Shown one piece after another: positions 25,340-32,775 of a stretch of 64,000 nucleotides of DNA. Source of the stretch: Siccirubricoccus soli (GTDB taxonomy: Bacteria; Pseudomonadota; Alphaproteobacteria; Acetobacterales; Acetobacteraceae); the NCBI RefSeq assembly GCF_024178315.1, contig NZ_JAMZIK010000043.1:33092-97091 (forward strand). The letters run 5' to 3'. Made by a program: the position numbers and the translations under genes. Every line of letters starts with the position of its first letter. Within the stretch, counting starts at the first letter, position 1. The notes below the pieces were generated by a model. That model was not told where the DNA came from. It searched no databases and saw only the letters and a list, made by a program, of their open reading frames with translations.

Positions 25340-26308
25340 TCATGCAGGAGCTGCGGCGTTGACCAGGCCGAGGCTCGTCCACCAGCCAAGCATATCCTGT
25401 AGCCCCGCCTGCAGCGGAATGCCGGGAACCCAGACCAGGCTGGGCAATTGCCGCTCGGCACTCGAGCCCCAGTCCCGGTGCAGGATCTCGCGCGCCTTGC
25501 CGCGCCCGAACAGGCTGGGTCGCCCGGTTATTGACGACCAGGCATCGGCCATTGCTCCGCTTGCCAAGAACATCGAATCCGGCACCGGCACGAAGCGCGG
25601 TTCGCACCGCAACATCTCGCAGAGCCGGCGCATGATCTCGCGCCAGCCGTAACCGCCGGAACGCTCGTCCGCGACCTCGAAGACCGCATTCGATGGCCCG
25701 GCAAGGCAAACGCCGGCGATAGCCGCAGCAACGTCCCGCGCATGGACGAAGCTGATGCGCGGCTCCGGCGCGCGTGGCACCGGTATGAACGGGGCGGAGA
25801 CCAGCCGACGGAGCGCAAGGCCTTCGCGGTCGCCGGGACCGTAGATGACACCGGGCCGCAGCACCACCCAGTCGGCCTTCTCACCAAGGGCGGCAATCGC
25901 CGCCGCCTCGCCGGCCTGCTTGCTTCCGGCATAGTCTGACAGATGCGGCTCCCGCGCCGAGAGGGAGGAGATCAGCACGCAGCGCGCCCCGGGTGCGGCC
26001 GCGGCGATTGCGGCGGCCAGCCGGGCGCTGCCGTCGCGGTTCACAGCCAGGAAATCCGCCCGTCGTTTGGCCTTGATGAGGCCGGCAAGATGCACGACCG
26101 CCGTCGCCCCCCGGACCAGCCGCTGCAGCGCATCTTCATCCGCAAGATCGCCGCGCACCAGCTCCACGGACCGGGTCGCCAGTCGTGGCAGGACATCGCC
26201 TCGGATGAGGAGGCGCAGCCGCCAGCCTTTGCCCGCAAGGGTGTCGAGCACATGGCGCCCGAGGAACCCGGTTGCGCCGGTGACCGCGACCAGCGGTGCC
26301 TTCATCAT
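25340..26308 (-). CDS. cerR: NAD-dependent epimerase/reductase, CerR-like
   Basis: 322 residues from ATG 26308, overlapping the upstream stop. The Rossmann motif VAVTGATGFLGRHVL opens the protein, followed by VVHLAGLIKAKRRADFLAVN, the catalytic Tyr/Lys in SDYAGSKQAGE (YxxxK), and VLRPGVIYGPGDREGL. This is the extended short-chain dehydrogenase (NDUFA9-like) group that includes the Caulobacter ceramide reductase CerR. It would reduce the 3-keto group of the sphingoid base or ceramide. The coupled acyl-ACP synthetase gene supports the call. Confidence 0.8.
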   Translation of the reverse strand: MMKAPLVAVTGATGFLGRHVLDTLAGKGWRLRLLIRGDVLPRLATRSVELVRGDLADEDALQRLVRGATAVVHLAGLIKAKRRADFLAVNRDGSARLAAAIAAAAPGARCVLISSLSAREPHLSDYAGSKQAGEAAAIAALGEKADWVVLRPGVIYGPGDREGLALRRLVSAPFIPVPRAPEPRISFVHARDVAAAIAGVCLAGPSNAVFEVADERSGGYGWREIMRRLCEMLRCEPRFVPVPDSMFLASGAMADAWSSITGRPSLFGRGKAREILHRDWGSSAERQLPSLVWVPGIPLQAGLQDMLGWWTSLGLVNAAAPA

Positions 26309-28077
26309 TCGGAAACCGGCTCCAGGACGGGTGCGCGCATCGTGAAAGCGCCTGCCAGATAGAGCGCGCGCGCCGCCATGCGGCTGAGCTTGCCCGAGGA
26401 GGTGTGCGGCAGGCTGCCGGGCGGTGCCAGGACAATGCAAGCCTCCAGCCCATGCCGCGCGCGGAGCGTGCCCGCAGCAGCGGCCACGAGCTTTGTGCGC
26501 GTGTCGCTGTCGGGCGCGCCGCGGGCTTCAATCAACATGACGACTTGCTCCACCCCGTCCTCCTCAACGGCGAAGGCAGCGGTATCGCCGGTGCGGACCG
26601 AGGTCACGGCCTGCTCGACCGACCATTCCAGGTCCTGCGGCCAGATATTGCGGCCATTTACGATGATCAGGTCCTTGGCCCGTCCGGTAATGACGAGTTG
26701 GCCGTTCAGGAGGTAGCCAAGGTCGCCCGTGTCGAGCCAGCCATCTGGCAAGAGGGCGGCTGCGCTCTCCTCCGGCTGCTGCTCATAGTCTCGCATCAGG
26801 CCCGGTCCGCGGACCAGGATCCGTCCGACCTCGCGTTCCGGCAGTGGCCGCCCGGGGCGTGGGAATCCGGCGGCATGCCGTATCTCTACCTCGGTTCCTG
26901 GAACCGGCAGCCCACACAGGACGAAGGCGCGTGTGCGTCGGCTTCCGCTCGTGGCCGGCTGCGCGATATCCTCGCGCTCAAGCTGGTCGAGATCCACGAT
27001 ATCGGTGGCGACGCCGGTGCCGAGCGGTGCGAAGCTGATTGCCAGTGTCGCCTCCGCCATACCGTAGCTGGGAACGAAGGCTTCCGCACGGAAGCCATCG
27101 GCGGCGAAGGTCTCGGCGAAATGGTCGAGCACATGGCTGCGGATCATGTCGCCTCCGATACCGGCGACGCGCCACGCCGAGAGGTCCAGCGGTGGCCCCT
27201 TCGCCATGCCGAGCCGCGCGCGGCGGGTGCAGAGTTCATAGCCGAAGCTCGGACTATAGGAGAGCGTGCCGCGATTAGCGGACAGCAGGCGCAGCCAGAC
27301 ATGTGGCCGGCGCGCGAATTCATGAGAAGAAAGGAAGTCGACCGTCACCTGACCGGCAAGCGGCGCCAACAGAAAGCCGACCAGGCCCATGTCATGGTAG
27401 AGCGGCAGCCAGGACACCGCGCGGTCTTCCGGCACCACACGCAGGCCGTGCCGCAGAATCGCACTGATATTGGCCATCAGCGCCCGCTGGGTGACCGCGA
27501 TGCCCACGGGGAAGCGGGTGCTGCCGGAAGAGAATTGCAGATAGGCGATCTCGTCTTCCTGCGTGGGGATCGGCAGCGGCCCGCCATCCGGACCGTCCGG
27601 CAGCGCGGCGACGCTGCCGAAGGCCTTCAGCCCGGCCTCCCGCGCAAAGGGCGCCAGCCAGTTCCGCATGGCGTCCGGCACGAACAGGGCCGATGCATGG
27701 GCCGCGAGGGCCAGGCGGCGGATATGCTCGACATAGATCTCGCGACCACCGAATGCCGCGGGCAACGGCACCAGTGCTGGGACCAGACCTGCGTACTGGC
27801 AGCCAAAGAACGCCGTAACCACATCAGGATGGGTTTCGGCGACGATAGCCACCCGATCGCCGCGCCGAAGCCCGGCATGCGTCAGGCGGCGCGCCAGAGC
27901 GAGGGCGTCCCGGCGCAGCCGTCGATAGGACAGAACTTGCGTCACCACGCCCCGTCCATCGTGGAAATTGAACCCGGTGACGCCCTCGGCGGCGTAATCC
28001 AGGGCCTTCGACAAGGTGTCGAAGTCGCCGAGGCGCTGGGGGCAGGAGTTCAGGGTCGGAAGCAGCGGGAAGTCCAT
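26305..28077 (-). CDS. Acyl-ACP/acyl-AMP synthetase of the sphingolipid locus
   Basis: 590 residues, typical of fatty acyl-AMP ligases. The adenylation loop is YLQFSSGSTRFPVGIAVTQ (about residues 180-198), then WLPLYHDMGLVGFLL, which is a hallmark of FAAL-type enzymes, and DTGDLGYL plus GRAKDLIIVNGRNIWPQDLE near the C-terminus with a late Lys in SSGKLSR. It would load a fatty acid onto the ACP encoded by the acp gene. The Caulobacter ceramide pathway needs such an acyl-ACP synthetase. It lies directly between cerR (overlap) and the cytidylyltransferase-like gene (no gap). Confidence 0.85.
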   Translation of the reverse strand: MDFPLLPTLNSCPQRLGDFDTLSKALDYAAEGVTGFNFHDGRGVVTQVLSYRRLRRDALALARRLTHAGLRRGDRVAIVAETHPDVVTAFFGCQYAGLVPALVPLPAAFGGREIYVEHIRRLALAAHASALFVPDAMRNWLAPFAREAGLKAFGSVAALPDGPDGGPLPIPTQEDEIAYLQFSSGSTRFPVGIAVTQRALMANISAILRHGLRVVPEDRAVSWLPLYHDMGLVGFLLAPLAGQVTVDFLSSHEFARRPHVWLRLLSANRGTLSYSPSFGYELCTRRARLGMAKGPPLDLSAWRVAGIGGDMIRSHVLDHFAETFAADGFRAEAFVPSYGMAEATLAISFAPLGTGVATDIVDLDQLEREDIAQPATSGSRRTRAFVLCGLPVPGTEVEIRHAAGFPRPGRPLPEREVGRILVRGPGLMRDYEQQPEESAAALLPDGWLDTGDLGYLLNGQLVITGRAKDLIIVNGRNIWPQDLEWSVEQAVTSVRTGDTAAFAVEEDGVEQVVMLIEARGAPDSDTRTKLVAAAAGTLRARHGLEACIVLAPPGSLPHTSSGKLSRMAARALYLAGAFTMRAPVLEPVSE

Positions 28078-28842
28078 TCAGTTCCCCCCCGCGACGGTGG
28101 CAATAGCAGGGTTACCCCAGGCACGCACAAGCCGTTCGGCGGCAGCAAGGTCGTCCGGATAGTCGATCTCGCCCCAGGCATGGCCCTCGATCGATCTCGC
28201 CTGCACGACGCCGGTCTGTGCCAGGGTGTGGATGACCGACAAATACCACCGGCCGAGCCCGTCCGGTTGCCGCAGTGCCGCTTCGAGCCCGGCCGCGAAC
28301 ATTTCCCCTCCATCGCGGCGAAACATCAGCATGCCGATTGATTCGCCATGAGTGCTGCCGACCGGCAGCGTCTTACCGATGGCCGTCAGCCGCGTTCCAT
28401 CCAGCGAAACCTTCATATCGTCGGCGTCGTAGGTGGGCTTCCGGTCGATCGTGACTGTAATTGGACAATCCGGTGTCGAAAGCAAATGGCGCAGCACTGC
28501 CGTCTCGAACAACGTATCACCATTCAGCAGAATGGTTTCGGCGGCCTGGAGCAGGTCTCGAACGAGGAAGCAGCTGCCGATATTCTCAGCCACACTGAAG
28601 AAAGGGTTGAATACCGTGCGGACTGTGGCACGGGCCGGAGCGATGGCGTGAACCAATTGCTCTACAGCCTCAGCTTCAAATCCCGTTACGAGCGTGATAT
28701 CCTCAATACCAGCGGTGGCCAATCCACGAATCTGCCATTCAAGGATGGAGCGCCCGGCGACTGGAAGGAGGCATTTCGGAACCCGTTCTGTCAGCGGCAG
28801 CAAGCGTCGGCCTTGGCCAGCACATAAGATAATCGCCTTCAC
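28078..28842 (-). CDS. Nucleotidyltransferase, phosphocholine-cytidylyltransferase-like
   Basis: 254 residues from a GTG at 28842 with GGGGGAGCAGAGG upstream. The NTP loop is KAIILCAGQGRRLLPLTERVPKCLLPV, the metal Asp lies in LLNGDTLFE, and the C-terminus has WGEIDYPDDLAAAERLV. The overall pattern fits the LicC/phosphocholine cytidylyltransferase branch of sugar-NTP transferases. It would form a CDP-alcohol (choline, glycerol, inositol or similar) from the phospho-alcohol and CTP. A CDP-alcohol is exactly what the phosphatidyltransferase at 20026 needs. The substrate is not readable from the sequence. Confidence 0.75.
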   Translation of the reverse strand: MKAIILCAGQGRRLLPLTERVPKCLLPVAGRSILEWQIRGLATAGIEDITLVTGFEAEAVEQLVHAIAPARATVRTVFNPFFSVAENIGSCFLVRDLLQAAETILLNGDTLFETAVLRHLLSTPDCPITVTIDRKPTYDADDMKVSLDGTRLTAIGKTLPVGSTHGESIGMLMFRRDGGEMFAAGLEAALRQPDGLGRWYLSVIHTLAQTGVVQARSIEGHAWGEIDYPDDLAAAERLVRAWGNPAIATVAGGN

Positions 28843-28908
28843 ACCTCTGCTCCCCCGCCTGATTGACTGGTGATTGAAATTGCCTTGTTTAAAACTTGCC
28901 GTAAGGAA

Positions 28909-29583
28909 TTACTGACCTTTGGCGTCGTCCCGCAGCTCCAGGACCAGACCGACAGAATCGATCATCGTACCGCGAAGAAAAACGGCGACGGCCTGACGGA
29001 CGCGGCGGGAAATCTCGGCCTCGTCCGGTGGGCCACGCAGGCCGAGCAGCATCTTGATGTGGATCGCGCCTATAGCCATCGAATAAAGCATGCTGGCGGC
29101 GTCCTCCGGGTCGGAGACCCGCAGCCGCCCCTTCCCCATCTCAGCCGCAATGCGGCGTTCGAGCGAACCTGCGCCACGGCCTGGCCCGGCGCGATGGAAG
29201 GCATCCGCGAGTTCCGGCGAACGGTTCACTTCAGCGACGACAAGCTGGAGGATCCCGCTCTGACTTGATGCGAGAAGATGCCGCGCGGCCACTTCCAGCA
29301 TGGCGGTCAGCGCCCTGGCGATGTCGGGTTCCTCCTCCAGCTCGGTGTCGATGCGGAGCGGCGCGAGATAATCCTCGATCACCGCCTCGAACAGCGCCGC
29401 CTTGGAGGGGAAGTGCTGATACAGCGTCCGCTTCGACATCCCAGCGGTGCGCGCGACATCATCCATGTTGGCCGCGGCATAGCCCATCCGGAGGAAGACG
29501 GCTTCGGCTGCCTGCCGTAGAGCCCGGCAACGATCGGCCTCGGAGAGGCGCCCCCGCGCCGGGATCTTCCCATTCGTGGTCAC
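28909..29583 (-). CDS. TetR-family regulator of the efflux genes
   Basis: 224 residues from a GTG at 29583 overlapping the upstream stop (GTGA). The DNA-binding domain is [53 protein letters not shown] (about residues 17-69, helix-turn-helix inside). The C-terminal ligand domain resembles AefR/AcrR-type repressors. It is the last gene of the transcript that begins with the adaptor/outer-membrane-factor fusion, so it probably autoregulates that promoter, where repeated palindromes are seen (31853-31894). Confidence 0.88.
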   Translation of the reverse strand: MTTNGKIPARGRLSEADRCRALRQAAEAVFLRMGYAAANMDDVARTAGMSKRTLYQHFPSKAALFEAVIEDYLAPLRIDTELEEEPDIARALTAMLEVAARHLLASSQSGILQLVVAEVNRSPELADAFHRAGPGRGAGSLERRIAAEMGKGRLRVSDPEDAASMLYSMAIGAIHIKMLLGLRGPPDEAEISRRVRQAVAVFLRGTMIDSVGLVLELRDDAKGQ

Positions 29584-31838
29584 TGGACGTCCCCCGCTGC
29601 CACCTTGCTCTGCTCACGCCAGCCGCCGCCGAGCGCCTTGTAGAGGGAGACCAGGTCCTGCAGCCGCTGCAACCGCAGCCCGATCAGCTCCTGCTGTCCG
29701 GCGAAGAGCTGACGCTGGGAATCGAGAGGCGCCTGATAGGTGTCAAGGCCGCTGCGGAAACGCCGCAGGGCCAACCGGTACGCACCCTCATAAGCTGCGA
29801 CCAGCGCCTGCTGCGCGGCGATCTGGTGGTCATAGGTACTGCGCGCGGCGAGTGCGTCGGCGACTTCGCGAAAGGCAGTTTGGATCGTCCGTTCATAGAT
29901 GGCGACCTGGATGTCACTTTGCACCTGGGCAAGGTTCAGGCTGCCCTGCAGTGCCCCGGCCGAGAAGATCGGGATATTGAGTTGGGGCGCGAAGCTCCAG
30001 GACCCGCTGCCGGCGCCGAAAAGCTGCGAGAGCCCGGCGCTGGCGGACCCGGCGCCGGCCGTCAAGGTGAGCCGAGGGAAGAAGGCCGCACGCGCCGCGC
30101 CGATATCGGCATTGGCTGCGATCAGGTTCTGTTCCGCCGCCAGCACGTCGGGCCGCCGGACCAGCCTCTCTGAGCTGAGGCCCACGGGGAGTTCGGCCAT
30201 CGGCGACGCATCAACGGACAGCCCAGCCGGCAGCAGCTCAGCCGGCACGGCCCGGCCGAGGAGCAGTGCGAGGGCGTTCTCGTCCTGCGCCTGACGGCGG
30301 GTATAGAGGGCGAGGCTGGTCCGCGCCGTCTCGACCGAGGTCTGCGCCTGGCGCAGCGCCAGCGCGGTTGCGGTGCCGCCGTCGAAGCCCGCGCGCGTCA
30401 GGCGCCGTGCCTCCTCCTGGTTGGTCAGCATCCGCCGGGTGAGGTCTGGCAGTTCCTGGTCGGCGGCCAGGGCCAACCAGGCATTGGCGGTCTGCGCGAC
30501 CAGGCTGATCTGCGCGCTGCGCCGTGCCTCCTCATAGCCGAGATAGTGGGCGAAGGCCGCGGAACTGAGGCTGCGGGCACGCCCGAACAGGTCGATCTCA
30601 CAGGCACTGAAGCCGATGCCGGCACCGTAAGTACGCCGGGTGATGCCCGCGGCGCTGTCGATCGGCACATTGGCCGTGGCAAGGGCAGCCGGGGTTCGGC
30701 CGGCCTCGAAGCTGCCCGTCGCGCCGAGTTGCGGGAAGAGATCGGCACGCTGCACGCGGTACTGATCCGCGCGGAGCAGGCGCGGCTCTGCTACACCCTC
30801 CGCATTCACCACGACGGTGGTCGCCTCGCCGCGCGGGGTCCGCATCACGGCCTGCTGCGGCACGAGGAGAGCGCGGTCCGTGACCCCCTCCTCGACCCGC
30901 GCGCGGACGAACATGCCGGGCATGAGCATCCCGTCGGGGTTGGGGGAGACTGCACGGAGCGTGACGGAGCCGGTGCCCTGGTCGACGATGACTTCGGTGA
31001 ACTGCATCTGGCCGGCATGCGGGTATTCCGACCCGTCTTCGAGGATCAGCCTGGCCGGTGCCCGATCGGCCGCGTCCCGGCGCAACGTGCCGCTTGCGAC
31101 GGCGCGCTGCTGCTGCAGCAGGCGCACACTCGACTGTGTTACATCGACATGGATCGGATCGAGCTGGGTGATGGTAACGAGGGCGTCGGCCTGGTTCGCC
31201 GTGACCAGCGCGCCCGGCGTCACCGAGGAACGGCCGGTGCGCCCGTCGATGGGTGAGATCACCTGCGTGTAGCCAAGGTTGATGCGTGCCATCTCCACTG
31301 CGGCGCGGACGGAGGCAACATCCGCCTGGGCCTGGCGGAGCGCCGTCTCGGCATTGTCCATGGCCTGCTGGCTGACAGCCTGGGCGCGGACCAGGGGGCG
31401 GTAGCGGTTGACCGTGATCCCAGCCGACCGGGCCGTGGCTTCGGCGCGGGCAAGGGCCGCCTCGGCGCTGTTGAGGCCCGCCTGGTAGGGGGCGGGATCG
31501 ATCTGGTAGAGCGGCTGCCCGGCCCCAACCTCCTGCCCTTTGGTGAACATGCGCTCACGCAACACGCCGCCGACCTGGGGCCGCACCTCGGCCACGCGGT
31601 ATGCGGTGGTTCGGCCGGGCATCTCGGTCGTGACGGGCACGGCCTGTCGGCGGATGGCGACAACGGTCACCTCGGCCGGTGGTGCGGAAGCCTCGTTGGC
31701 TGCCGCCTGCCGCGGCTGATCGTCACAGGCTGAGACGAGCAGCAGGCCGGCAAGGGCGGTGGCGCCTCGCAGGCAGGCCCACCGAGTGCGCGAGACAGCG
31801 GCCCTGGAGGAGCGGGCGTGGCGGGATTGAAGATGCAC
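29580..31838 (-). CDS. In-frame fusion: RND periplasmic adaptor (AcrA-like) with outer-membrane factor (OprM/NodT-like)
   Basis: 752 residues from a GTG at 31838; an ATG at 31922 lies upstream of the likely promoter. The N-terminal ~355 residues are a lipoprotein adaptor: lipobox LLLVSAC, then [16 protein letters not shown], the coiled-coil hairpin and [18 protein letters not shown]. Near base 30767 the sequence passes directly into [17 protein letters not shown], which is the early part of a TolC-family factor, and continues to LYKALGGGW. The adaptor's last ~50 residues, the whole RND pump (about 1050 residues in relatives) and the first ~80 residues of the factor are missing. A deletion of about 3.5 kb that kept the frame explains it. 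Function is doubtful. Confidence 0.85.
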   Translation of the reverse strand: MHLQSRHARSSRAAVSRTRWACLRGATALAGLLLVSACDDQPRQAAANEASAPPAEVTVVAIRRQAVPVTTEMPGRTTAYRVAEVRPQVGGVLRERMFTKGQEVGAGQPLYQIDPAPYQAGLNSAEAALARAEATARSAGITVNRYRPLVRAQAVSQQAMDNAETALRQAQADVASVRAAVEMARINLGYTQVISPIDGRTGRSSVTPGALVTANQADALVTITQLDPIHVDVTQSSVRLLQQQRAVASGTLRRDAADRAPARLILEDGSEYPHAGQMQFTEVIVDQGTGSVTLRAVSPNPDGMLMPGMFVRARVEEGVTDRALLVPQQAVMRTPRGEATTVVVNAEGVAEPRLLRADQYRVQRADLFPQLGATGSFEAGRTPAALATANVPIDSAAGITRRTYGAGIGFSACEIDLFGRARSLSSAAFAHYLGYEEARRSAQISLVAQTANAWLALAADQELPDLTRRMLTNQEEARRLTRAGFDGGTATALALRQAQTSVETARTSLALYTRRQAQDENALALLLGRAVPAELLPAGLSVDASPMAELPVGLSSERLVRRPDVLAAEQNLIAANADIGAARAAFFPRLTLTAGAGSASAGLSQLFGAGSGSWSFAPQLNIPIFSAGALQGSLNLAQVQSDIQVAIYERTIQTAFREVADALAARSTYDHQIAAQQALVAAYEGAYRLALRRFRSGLDTYQAPLDSQRQLFAGQQELIGLRLQRLQDLVSLYKALGGGWREQSKVAAGDVQ

Positions 31839-31852
31839 GGTGGGTTCTTGCA

Positions 31853-31894
31853 GAAAACTCAAGAGTTCCTTGGAAAGGAAACTGACGAGTTCTC
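31853..31894. promoter_or_regulatory. Tandem operator-like palindromes in the efflux promoter
   Basis: GAAAACTCAAGAGTTCC at 31853-31869 and GAAACTGACGAGTTCTC at 31878-31894 are two copies of an AACTC-NN-GAGTT type inverted repeat (the second has one mismatch), spaced 25 bases apart. A TTGACA-like -35 box lies on the minus strand at 31902-31907, so the palindromes would cover the core promoter. They are good candidates for the binding site of the TetR regulator at 28909. Confidence 0.5.
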
Positions 31895-32040
31895 GATGCG
31901 GTGTCAACAGCAATGCTGCCATGCAGCAGAAGCGCCGGGGGCTGCCTTATCACATCTCGCGCCCTAAGCGGCGCCCCGGGAACCGCGACGGCACCGATGC
32001 TCCGGCATTGTCACGTTGTTTGGTGGAGTGCTCCCCGTCA

Positions 32041-32700
32041 GACCGGACACGCGGCTTGGGTGGCTGACTGACTTGCGGTGAACTCACGAGGTGACTGCAT
32101 ACGCAAGCCGCTATGTGGGTGGATGGTGTTGTCGTCCTCGAAGCAGGAAGGAAGTTGCTGGAGGACGGTGATGGCGTCCGGCCTTGGGTTCACCCGGACG
32201 TAGTCGCGCTTCATGGTTTTGACGAAGGCTCGCAGACGCCGTTGCTCTCGTGGCTGCGGACCGGCGTGAAGCAAGCGACGAGGTTCAGCGCGGTGGCGAA
32301 GTCCACCGTCTCGCCTGCGGTGTAGGCCGAGCCGTTGTCGGCCAGCCACTGCACTGGCTCCGGGGCGCGGACGGCGTCGAACCGGCGCTCAACGCACTCC
32401 AGCATCACGTCGCGCACCATTTCGCCGCTGATCCCGGCGCCGATCGTGGCGGCCCAAGCCATGACCTCGCGGTCATGGGTGTCGATGGCGAAGGCGACGC
32501 GGACCACCTCGCCGTTCCAGCAGGGGTCTCGAAGCTGTCGGAGACCCAGCGCTGGTTGGAGGCCGGGGCGACGACGGTGCCCTCACGGGCGCGGATCGGC
32601 CGTCTGGCGGTATGGAGCTGCCGCAGCAAGGAGGCCTGGCGCATGAGGCGGAGAACGCGCTTGCGGATGAGCAGATCGTCTTTGCCCTGCGGTAATGTCG
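32041..32700 (-). pseudogene. IS3-family OrfB transposase remnant with two frameshifts
   Basis: Joined across frames the leftward sequence reads LIRKRVLRLMRQASLLRQLHTARRPIR, then REGTVVAPASNQRWVSDSFE, then VVRVAFAIDTHDREVMAWAAT, WLADNGSAYTAGETVDFATA, SNGVCEAFVKTMKRDYVRV and HPHSGLRMQSPREF. This is the integrase core (DDE) of an IS3-type OrfB. Frame changes near 32515 and 32235 break it, and the N-terminal part beyond 32700 is not recognisable. It ends 75 bases before cas3. Confidence 0.85.
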
Positions 32701-32775
32701 TCGAATACCTGCGACACTCGTCGCCCGTCTCTCGATCTGCGGCGGCTTCGCAACGATCAGAAATGAGAGTGCTCC

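Noticed and set aside
26296..28341. 681-codon rightward frame opposite the acyl-ACP synthetase
   Set aside because: Antisense shadow without recognisable domains.
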